From NCBI GenBank assembly GCA_036524155.1, contig DATDCV010000449.1, positions 1-7,624 of the forward strand: a DNA stretch of 7,624 nucleotides, read 5' to 3'. Source of the DNA: DATDCV01 sp036524155. Lineage in GTDB: Bacteria > Verrucomicrobiota > Verrucomicrobiia > Limisphaerales > UBA8199. The notes below the pieces were generated by a model that saw only the letters and a list, made by a program, of their open reading frames with translations, had not been told where the DNA came from and searched no databases. The position numbers were made by a program, and so were the translations under genes. This document shows positions 1-5,236 of this stretch, one piece after another (within the stretch, counting starts at the first letter, position 1; the number at the start of each line of letters is the position of its first letter).

Positions 1-399
1 ACGGAATTAGCCGCGGAGACGCAGCGGCGTTCGGGAGTCCGCTGTCGCTTCCGTGCCGACAAGGCCGCCCGCATCAGTCAACCACTGGTCGCGCTGCACC
101 TCTTTCGCCTGGCGCTGGAGGCCGTTAACAATGCGCTCCGGCATGCGCACGCCCGCAACATCACCATTTCGCTGAACCGCGCTCCCACTCACCTCACGCT
201 CGAAGTGGTCGACGACGGCACGGGGCTGCCGCCGAATTTCTCCGAGAGCCGCGGGCTTGGGCTGCATACGATGAGGTACCGCGCCCAGAGCATCGGGGGC
301 CGTTTGAGTATCGGAGCAGGCCCGGCAGGCGGCACAGCGGTTTCCTGCTTCCTGCCGGCCGAACGAGCCAAAGAACCTGGCGGTAAACTCCACCTATGA
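1..399 (+). CDS. Sensor histidine kinase, C-terminal ATPase domain (5' end outside window)
   Basis: The frame is open from base 1 and encodes the last 132 residues of a histidine kinase; the sensor and dimerisation/phosphoacceptor parts lie upstream of the window. The HATPase_c landmarks appear in order: an N-box EAVNNALRHAHA (window residues 40-51, Asn43/44), a G1 box DDGTGLP (71-77) and a G2 box RGLGLHTM (84-91), followed by a GGTAVSCFLP strand ending the domain. The N-box style and the short spacing to the C-terminus match the NarX/DegS/LiaS type of kinase (HisKA_3 family), which phosphorylates NarL-type regulators. The stop codon overlaps the start of the next gene (ATGA, 396-399), so the two are almost certainly co-translated and the downstream regulator is its natural partner. 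The signal sensed cannot be inferred because the input domain is missing. Confidence 0.93.
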   Translation, partial: TELAAETQRRSGVRCRFRADKAARISQPLVALHLFRLALEAVNNALRHAHARNITISLNRAPTHLTLEVVDDGTGLPPNFSESRGLGLHTMRYRAQSIGGRLSIGAGPAGGTAVSCFLPAERAKEPGGKLHL

Positions 400-1058
400 A
401 AGCACGGGCGGCACTTTCAAAAACTCGAGTGTTCCTGGTCGACGACCATCCCATCGTGCGGCGGGGATTTCAGTTGTTGCTCAGCCTGGAACCTGACCTG
501 CTCGTCTGCGGCGATGCCGATTCCGGCGAGGTGGCGCTGGACAAAATTCTTGCCTCGAAGCCGGATGTCGCGATCATCGACCTCTCCCTGAAATCCAGCA
601 GCGGCCTGGAACTCATCAAACAGCTTCGGGCTCAGGACTTGCGCTTGAAAATCCTCGTGTTCTCGATGCACTCCGAAGCCATGTACGAAGAACGGGCTCT
701 CCGGGCGGGCGCCAACGGGTATATTACCAAGGAGCAAGGCGCGGAAAAGGCCATTGAGGCCATCCGCCTGCTGCTGCAGGGCAAGACCCTGTTCAGCCCG
801 TCACTCGCCCAAACCATGCTGGACCGTATGGCCCAAAGGCCCGCCACTCGTACCACCTCCACCGAGGTGCTCACCGACCGCGAGTTGGAGGTCCTCGAAG
901 CGATCGGCCAGGGACTGGGCTCGCGCGAAATCGCCGCCAAATTCCACCTCAGCACCAAGACCGTCCAGTCTCACCGCGAGCACATCAAAGGCAAGCTCGG
1001 CTTGAAGCATGCCTCGGAATTGGTGAGTTACGCCCACAACTGGGTTCGGGACAATTGA
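396..1058 (+). CDS. NarL/FixJ-family response regulator (receiver + LuxR-type HTH)
   Basis: A complete 220-residue response regulator of normal length for the family. The receiver (about residues 10-128) has the acidic pair Asp16/Asp17 in FLVDDHP, phosphoacceptor Asp62 in AIIDLSL, the switch residue Ser90 in VFSMH and the conserved Lys112. A LuxR/GerE helix-turn-helix follows at about 157-215, with LTDRELEVLEAIGQG and the recognition-helix stretch LSTKTVQSHREHIKGKLGL. Phosphorylation by the overlapping kinase should promote dimerisation and DNA binding; this is family knowledge. The ATG at 396 overlaps the kinase stop codon. There is no obvious Shine-Dalgarno sequence, which fits translational coupling. 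Target genes are unknown. The receiver is about 54% identical, by my own gap-free count, to that of the protein encoded at 1260-1745, so the two genes are probably a tandem duplication. Confidence 0.96.
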   Translation: MKARAALSKTRVFLVDDHPIVRRGFQLLLSLEPDLLVCGDADSGEVALDKILASKPDVAIIDLSLKSSSGLELIKQLRAQDLRLKILVFSMHSEAMYEERALRAGANGYITKEQGAEKAIEAIRLLLQGKTLFSPSLAQTMLDRMAQRPATRTTSTEVLTDRELEVLEAIGQGLGSREIAAKFHLSTKTVQSHREHIKGKLGLKHASELVSYAHNWVRDN

Positions 1059-1259
1059 GCCGCAGCGCGCCGGTCCATTGCCTACACCCGGGCGCCCAAC
1101 TTGCCCCACGGCGCATGCGACTTTCACCTAGTCAACAGTAGGAATAGTTCCGATATACAAACAGCTCGGCCGGCGCCATACATTACGCCAGGTGTCGAAG
1201 TCGCGCCGTCACGCCGGCCGCCACATCCCACCGAAGCGGACAATTAAACATTCCGATTC
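1059..1259 (+). other. Non-coding gap between the two receiver genes
   Basis: I see no convincing gene in these 201 bases. No strong terminator hairpin follows the first regulator. The segment around 1130-1162 is noticeably more A+T-rich than its surroundings and contains TATACA (about 1154-1159), which could serve as a -10 element. The sequence 17 bases upstream (GTCAAC) is a poor -35 match, so a promoter here is only a possibility. In-frame translation of the downstream gene cannot extend far upstream, because a TAA lies at 1245-1247. Confidence 0.4.
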
Positions 1260-1745
1260 ATGGCGCACAGACCACAAAAGCCCGGGCGGAAGATCCGTGT
1301 GTTCCTGGTGGACGATCACCCGGCGGTTCGCCGCGGCCTCGAGCTGCTGCTCAGCCGCGAACCGGATCTGGAAGTCTGCGGGCAGGCAGCCGGCGCGCGA
1401 AACACCCTCAAACAAGTCCTGGTCTGCGAGCCGGATCTGGCGGTGGTTGACCTGGTTCTCAGGGAGGGACACGCCTTCAAACTAATCGCCGACTTGCGAG
1501 CTCACCATCCCAGGCTCAAGATCCTCGTGTTCTCGATGCACGACCACGCCAATTTCACCAAGCGCGCGTTTGCGGCGGGGGCCAACGGCTTCGTCGCCAA
1601 GGACGACGGCGCCGCTTTGTTGATCGAAGCTATTCGCGTCGTGATGGGGGGCGGCTCCTTCCCCGCAACGACCACCGCTGTCGGGCTCCGGCGGGACTCG
1701 GATGCCCGCCCAGGGGAAACCATTCGCCCCCTGCCATCTCCTTGA
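1260..1745 (+). CDS. Stand-alone receiver protein, NarL-type receiver lacking its HTH domain
   Basis: A 161-residue protein consisting of one receiver domain (about residues 12-130) and a short tail. Acidic pair Asp18/Asp19 in FLVDDHP, phosphoacceptor Asp64 in AVVDLVL, Ser92 in VFSMH and Lys114 are all present, so it should still accept phosphate. It aligns without gaps, offset by two residues, to the receiver encoded at 396-1058 (about 65 of 120 positions identical by hand count). The LuxR-type HTH is absent. The last ~30 residues are rich in Pro, Arg and Gly, and none of the three forward frames between 1660 and 1800 contains an HTH-like sequence, so a simple frameshift does not explain the loss. 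The ATG at 1260 is the chosen start because an in-frame TAA lies at 1245-1247 and the protein aligns from there; no strong ribosome binding site is visible. It could be a phosphate sink or protein-binding output for the neighbouring kinase, or a decaying duplicate. Confidence 0.85.
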   Translation: MAHRPQKPGRKIRVFLVDDHPAVRRGLELLLSREPDLEVCGQAAGARNTLKQVLVCEPDLAVVDLVLREGHAFKLIADLRAHHPRLKILVFSMHDHANFTKRAFAAGANGFVAKDDGAALLIEAIRVVMGGGSFPATTTAVGLRRDSDARPGETIRPLPSP

Positions 1746-1802
1746 GTTACGCTTCTGATGGCCAAAACGCCCGCCCTGGTGTTTATTTGAATAAAGAAAC
1801 AT

Positions 1803-2498
1803 ATGCTTCTTACGTTCCGGTCTTTCCTTAGGCAAATTACCCGCCAACTCCCCGTTCTGGGCCTGGCTGCGCAGCTGGCACTGACAGGCTGCGGCCAAAA
1901 AACGAACGACACCCCCTCAACCGCCGCCGACAGCCCCGTACCGGTGGCCGAACCGGACCAGCCGGTAATTGGCTCCCCACCATCTCTCGCCGGCACAAAT
2001 GAAGAACCCTCCATTGCCTACGGGTTGGCGGAGAAACTCCAGAACGGCCCTTTCGCCGCCGCCAACCCCGCGTTGAAGGAAACATTTGCGCGGGCGCTCA
2101 TCGCCTACGACATCGGGGACTACGACCGTGCGTTCACTGAACTCAACGACCTGGGCAATTTGAGCGGTCTAAACGCGGATCAAGTCAAGGCAGTCAAGGA
2201 ACTGCTCGCGAAGACCGTAAAAGCTGCTCCGCAACTGGCTACGAGCAATGCGCTGGCAACGGCAGCCGCCGCTCCACAGCCAGGCACGTACGCCCTGGCC
2301 GCGGATGGCGAGCCGCCCTTTTCGACCGCCGACCCCTCGGTAAAAGAGACTTTCGCTCGGGCCAAAGCTGCCTTCGATCTGGGCAACTACTCCTCAGCTC
2401 TTTCCGAGCTCAACGACCTGGTCACCAATGCCCAACTGAACTGGCAGCAAAAATACGCCGTGCAGTCGCTGTTGGACAAGACGCCCCGGGGACCCTGA
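1803..2498 (+). CDS. Predicted lipoprotein with two TPR-like repeats
   Basis: I do not recognise a named family for this 231-residue protein. The N-terminus looks like a lipoprotein signal peptide: Arg residues at 6, 10 and 14, a hydrophobic core at about 16-27 (LPVLGLAAQLAL) and a lipobox LTGC ending at Cys30. A Pro/Ser/Asp-rich linker (about 31-70) follows, as is common after a lipidated Cys. The rest is two copies of a 57-residue unit (82-138 and 171-227) joined by an Ala-rich linker. Both contain a KETFARA helix, a D-x-G-x-Y turn and an ELNDL helix, resembling the G-x-Y...A signature of tetratricopeptide helix pairs. It probably sits in the periplasm on a membrane and binds a protein partner; this is inference. 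The ATG at 1803 is preceded only by a weak purine stretch (AAAGAAAC). The gene lies 57 bases after the stand-alone receiver. Confidence 0.75.
   Translation: MLLTFRSFLRQITRQLPVLGLAAQLALTGCGQKTNDTPSTAADSPVPVAEPDQPVIGSPPSLAGTNEEPSIAYGLAEKLQNGPFAAANPALKETFARALIAYDIGDYDRAFTELNDLGNLSGLNADQVKAVKELLAKTVKAAPQLATSNALATAAAAPQPGTYALAADGEPPFSTADPSVKETFARAKAAFDLGNYSSALSELNDLVTNAQLNWQQKYAVQSLLDKTPRGP
2046..2216 (+). repeat. Lipoprotein internal repeat, copy 1 (57 codons)
   Basis: Residues 82-138 of the lipoprotein. It aligns gap-free with copy 2 at 2313-2483, with 30 of 57 residues identical by hand count. The shared cores are KETFARA, D-x-G-x-Y, ELNDL and LL-x-KT. Confidence 0.8.
2313..2483 (+). repeat. 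Lipoprotein internal repeat, copy 2 (57 codons)
   Basis: Residues 171-227 of the lipoprotein and the partner of the copy at 2046-2216. It ends four residues before the C-terminus. The copies have clearly diverged at the DNA level, so the duplication is old and has been kept in frame. Confidence 0.8.
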
Positions 2499-2519
2499 CG
2501 AAGCGTTGGCTCCGCTTCG
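2499..2519 (+). terminator. Hairpin directly after the lipoprotein stop codon
   Basis: A perfect 7-bp stem, CGAAGCG (2499-2505) with CGCTTCG (2513-2519), around a 7-base loop, starting at the base after the TGA. There is no run of T after it (CTCCCCCC follows), so it is at best a weak or Rho-assisted terminator, or an mRNA-end stabiliser. Confidence 0.4.
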
Positions 2520-2636
2520 CTCCCCCCATGTTCGCCGCCTTTGCTCCCTCCATATCTACGCTCCGCCGCTCCGCGCATTTCGCGCTTTGCCTATCCGTAC
2601 AATTGCGGTCACTCTTACTACTTTTTCCTACGGACT

Positions 2637-2655
2637 AATCAGGCGTACCCTGATT
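2637..2655 (+). repeat. Inverted repeat AATCAGG-N5-CCTGATT
   Basis: Perfect 7-bp arms around CGTAC in the A+T-richer part of the leader upstream of the oxidase gene. The size and symmetry would suit either a small RNA hairpin or a dimeric regulator site. Nothing in the sequence decides between them. Confidence 0.4.
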
Positions 2656-2717
2656 CACTTCAAAAGGCTCGAAGAGTAGAGTGTCCGCCAAAGCTGGCTT
2701 TCGCCTTGCAGGAAGCG

Positions 2718-2740
2718 TGGCACCGGACGGTCCCGTGCCA
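2718..2740 (+). promoter_or_regulatory. 23-base near-perfect palindrome upstream of the oxidase gene
   Basis: Arms TGGCAC (2718-2723) and GTGCCA (2735-2740) flank a second set of arms, GGAC (2725-2728) and GTCC (2730-2733), centred on G2729. Only the C/C pair at 2724/2734 breaks the symmetry. It lies about 100 bases before the oxidase ATG. Possible roles are a dimeric operator, an RNA hairpin or a copy of a dispersed intergenic repeat. The sequence alone does not choose between them. Confidence 0.45.
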
Positions 2741-2829
2741 GGAGTTCTGTGAGGCAGGAGGCAAATCTGAGACTAACTGGAACAAAAGTGCCGACTAGCC
2801 GGAACCAACCAAACCAAGGGATCTTATCT

Positions 2830-2835
2830 GAGGTG
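2830..2835 (+). promoter_or_regulatory. Ribosome binding site of the multicopper oxidase
   Basis: GAGGTG lies shortly before the ATG at 2840, with 6 bases between GAGG and ATG. It fixes this start and is the clearest Shine-Dalgarno sequence in the window. Confidence 0.75.
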
Positions 2836-2839
2836 TATT

Positions 2840-5005
2840 ATGAGTGGAACTAACAGAATAACTCGAAGAGAATTCGTCAAACGTACCGCGGTCGCAGGGG
2901 CGGGGGCGGCCCTGATGACCAAGTTTGCGGTGCCTTCCGCCAAAGCGATCAACAATAGCCCGGGCCTGCAAAAGTGGATTCAACCGCTGCGGGGCTTGAA
3001 CTACCCGGCCGGCCACATCCTGGGGGTACTCGGTTATCCGAACGATCCCAACGGAATACCGGTGGCAGGTGGTGTCGCCGACCCGGGATTTGCGGGGGCG
3101 ACAATGTACAACCTGGGCATCCAGGAATTCAGCGACCAACTCCACCCGGCACTCCCCAATCCGACCAAGCTCTGGGGCTATGTGGACCTGACTCGCCCAA
3201 TCCCGAGACATCTGGGCGGCTTGATCGTCACCCTCAGAAATGCTCCCTGCCGGCTGCGCTTCACCAACTCGCTGCCGGCGCGCCATATCCTGCCACTGGA
3301 CGTCACCATACCGGGAGCCAACGCAGCGCAGAATCGGACTGCAGTGCACCTTCACGGTGGGTTTATCCCGTGGATCAGCGATGGCGGCCCGTTTGACTGG
3401 TGGACCCCGGCCTGCCCCGACTATTCCCATGGCCTGAGCTTCCTGAACGGGCCTGGAAGCGTGCTCGATAACATCCTCACTGGCCCGTTGGCGCCCGGCC
3501 AAGCCGACTTCTTCTATCCCAACAACCAGAGCACCCGGTTGATGTGGTATCATGACCATGCATTCGGCACCACGCGGCTCAACGCCTACGCCGGGATTGC
3601 CTCGGGTTACCTCTGCGTGGACCCGGCGAATGATGCCGCCCGACTCTCTGCTCTGGCGCCCGCATACGCCGATTTGATTCCGCTCATCTGGCAGGAGAAA
3701 TCGTTCGTAAGCGCCACTACCCCTTTCAGCGATCCCACTTGGGCCGACATCACCAGACCCGATGTGCAGTCCATTGGCAGCCTGTGGTACGAACACACCT
3801 ACAATCCGAAGCTGTACACACTCAAAGCCGGGCTCCCGATCGTCGATCCTTCGATTATCCCCGAGTTCTTCGGTGACACGATCCTCTGTAATGGTTCCGT
3901 GTATCCAAAGGCGACAGTGCAGCCGAAGGCCTATCGGTTCATGATGCTGAACGCGACCAACGCCCGCTTCCTGAACATTAACACTTTTGTGGCTGATGCC
4001 ACCGCCGACGGCATCACCCTGAACGCCAAGACACTGTTCCCGGTCAATCTACCTGGGCCCAGTATGACTCAGATCGGTACCGAGGGCGGATACCTGGCGA
4101 CCGAGGTGAAGTTCACGACTTCTGCCTTGACGGCATTCAACCCCGCTACTTTCGGCGGGAACCTCATCCTGGGTCCCGCCGAGCGAGCCGACGTTGTCAT
4201 CGACTTCTCGGCGTTCGCAGGCAAGGACATTATCCTCTACAATGACGCGCCGGCGCCATTCCCTGGCGGGGCACCCACGAATGATTACTTCCTGGGCAAC
4301 CCGAAGAACCCAATCATCCCCGTGGCCGGTTTCGGTCCCGACACGAGGCAGATCTTGCGCATCAGCGTCGCCAACGTCGCACCTGCGCCAGCCAACAACG
4401 GGCCGTTCCTCAACCCCAGCACCGCGCTGGATCCGGCACCGCTGGCGACGATTACGCTGCCGGCGGCACCCGTCACCGGAACAACGGTGATCCCGCCCCT
4501 GACGGCACCTCCAGGAACGCCTATCAGGCCTCTGACTCTCAACGAGGCTTTCGACCGCTGGGGCAGGTTGCTACAACTCCTCGGCACTACGACACCACAG
4601 GTAGGTGGCGGCTATGGCCAACCGCTCCTCAACGCCCCTACGGAAGTGGTCACTGCCGGGACCACCGAGGTCTGGCGTATCTACAACACGAGCGCCGACA
4701 CGCATCCGATACACTTCCATCTCGTAAACGTGCAAGTATTGCAGCGCGCCCCATTCAAGATCAACGGTGGCGTCTTCATGCTGTCGGGAGCCGCGCGCGG
4801 ACCCGCAGCAAACGAACTCGGGTGGAAAGAGACCGTCCAGATGCATCCCGGCGAGGCTATCGACGTCCTGATGAAATTCGACCTCCCAACGACGCCGTTT
4901 GTCGTGCCGCCCAGCCCGCGGACCACCGGCTTTGAGTATGTCTGGCACTGCCACATCCTCGAGCACGAGGAGCACGACATGATGCGTCCTTTGGTCGTGC
5001 TGTAA
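2840..5005 (+). CDS. Tat-exported three-domain multicopper oxidase (CotA/bilirubin-oxidase-like)
   Basis: A complete 721-residue multicopper oxidase, which couples one-electron oxidation of a substrate to reduction of O2 to water. The N-terminus is a twin-arginine signal (TRREFVKR, residues 8-15, then an Ala-rich core and a likely AKA cut near 36), so it should fold with copper before export to the periplasm. All four copper motifs are intact: HLH at 170-172, WYHDH at 236-240, HPIHFH at 622-627 and HCHILEHEEHDM at 703-714. Predicted type 1 ligands are His622, Cys704, His709 and axial Met714; the trinuclear site uses His170, 172, 238, 240, 625, 627, 703 and 705. The WYHDHAFGTTRLNAYAG stretch resembles CotA and phenoxazinone-synthase-like enzymes. 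It is longer than typical CotA or CueO (roughly 500 residues), with a Pro/Ala-rich segment at about 510-565. No Met-rich insert like that of CueO is seen. The neighbouring cusBA genes suggest a role in copper handling, but the substrate is unknown. Confidence 0.95.
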   Translation: MSGTNRITRREFVKRTAVAGAGAALMTKFAVPSAKAINNSPGLQKWIQPLRGLNYPAGHILGVLGYPNDPNGIPVAGGVADPGFAGATMYNLGIQEFSDQLHPALPNPTKLWGYVDLTRPIPRHLGGLIVTLRNAPCRLRFTNSLPARHILPLDVTIPGANAAQNRTAVHLHGGFIPWISDGGPFDWWTPACPDYSHGLSFLNGPGSVLDNILTGPLAPGQADFFYPNNQSTRLMWYHDHAFGTTRLNAYAGIASGYLCVDPANDAARLSALAPAYADLIPLIWQEKSFVSATTPFSDPTWADITRPDVQSIGSLWYEHTYNPKLYTLKAGLPIVDPSIIPEFFGDTILCNGSVYPKATVQPKAYRFMMLNATNARFLNINTFVADATADGITLNAKTLFPVNLPGPSMTQIGTEGGYLATEVKFTTSALTAFNPATFGGNLILGPAERADVVIDFSAFAGKDIILYNDAPAPFPGGAPTNDYFLGNPKNPIIPVAGFGPDTRQILRISVANVAPAPANNGPFLNPSTALDPAPLATITLPAAPVTGTTVIPPLTAPPGTPIRPLTLNEAFDRWGRLLQLLGTTTPQVGGGYGQPLLNAPTEVVTAGTTEVWRIYNTSADTHPIHFHLVNVQVLQRAPFKINGGVFMLSGAARGPAANELGWKETVQMHPGEAIDVLMKFDLPTTPFVVPPSPRTTGFEYVWHCHILEHEEHDMMRPLVVL

Positions 5006-5045
5006 CTGGACTTGCGATCGCCTAATGGGATCGGAGACACAGGTG

Positions 5046-5078
5046 AACCCCGGCGTCCGACGCCGGGGTTTGCTTTAT
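5046..5078 (+). terminator. Strong intrinsic terminator after the multicopper oxidase
   Basis: A perfect 11-bp stem, AACCCCGGCGT (5046-5056) with ACGCCGGGGTT (5060-5070), a CCG loop, then TTGCTTTATT. It begins about 40 bases after the oxidase stop codon. It should end most oxidase transcripts, so the downstream adaptor probably has its own promoter. Confidence 0.9.
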
Positions 5079-5089
5079 TGCCTGGCGCA

Positions 5090-5110
5090 GGACAGGCATC
5101 TTGCCTGTCC
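5090..5110 (+). repeat. Perfect short hairpin GGACAGGCA-TCT-TGCCTGTCC
   Basis: Nine-base arms with a 3-base loop, 12 bases after the terminator's T-rich tail and without a T-run of its own. Part of the 3' arm is echoed in degenerate form on the same strand near 5162-5180 (GGCAAGACACCCGTCCTGT, compare with the reverse complement of this hairpin). That makes it look like a member of a small dispersed intergenic repeat family rather than a second terminator; this is inference. Confidence 0.5.
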
Positions 5111-5117
5111 CTAAAGG

Positions 5118-5188
5118 GTTTCTGAAACGATACAAAAACGAGCTCCGCAGGCTGAGAAACCGGCAAGACACCCGTCCTGTACCTGCGG
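5118..5188 (+). repeat. Further inverted repeats in the cusB leader
   Basis: Two weaker elements lie between the hairpin and the adaptor gene. One is an 11-base odd palindrome, GTTTC-T-GAAAC (5118-5128). The other is a 7-bp inverted repeat, CCGCAGG (5145-5151) and CCTGCGG (5182-5188), with a 30-base loop. Together with the hairpin at 5090-5110 they could give the adaptor mRNA a folded leader, if transcription starts upstream of them. No known riboswitch fold is recognised. Confidence 0.3.
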
Positions 5189-5236
5189 CAAACTCCTTGA
5201 CAGCATGAAGCCCGCTGAGCCCAAACTATCCCCACG

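Larger units (their letters stand above)
2499..2839 (+). other. 341-base non-coding region upstream of the multicopper oxidase
   Basis: I see no convincing gene here. The stretch begins with the hairpin at 2499-2519 and a pyrimidine-rich tract to about 2600. A relatively A+T-rich part follows (about 2590-2690) with an inverted repeat AATCAGG/CCTGATT (2637-2643 and 2649-2655, 5-base loop). Next comes the 23-base near-palindrome at 2718-2740. The oxidase promoter most likely lies in this region, but I cannot place -35 and -10 boxes with confidence. The end of the region carries the ribosome binding site of the oxidase. Confidence 0.5.

Noticed and set aside
1660..1800. A frameshifted HTH domain after the second receiver
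   Set aside because: I translated the three forward frames by eye and found nothing like the LuxR-type LTxRExEVL or TVxxH signatures. The space before the lipoprotein gene is also too short for a full domain.
2718..2733. A sigma-54 type -24/-12 promoter, suggested by TGGCAC
   Set aside because: The -12 part does not match: no TTGC occurs at the required spacing. The TGGCAC is explained by the palindrome.
2541..2798. An 85-codon + strand frame in the gap before the oxidase
   Set aside because: It begins at TTG without a ribosome binding site, shows no domain or membrane segment, and runs through the inverted repeats at 2637-2655 and 2718-2740.
2795..3796. A 333-codon open frame on the minus strand opposite the oxidase N-terminal half
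   Set aside because: The + strand encodes the Tat signal and the first two copper motifs in this stretch. The antisense translation looks like a reverse-frame artefact.
5014..5021. GCGATCGC octamer, resembling the cyanobacterial HIP1 element
   Set aside because: I noticed only this copy in the window, in otherwise non-cyanobacterial-looking DNA. A single octamer palindrome is not informative.
5197..5229. A sigma-70 promoter for cusB starting from the perfect -35 hexamer TTGACA at 5197-5202
   Set aside because: No acceptable -10 hexamer lies 16-18 bases downstream; the nearest A+T-rich bases are too far away and poor matches. Transcription would also start at the start codon itself.
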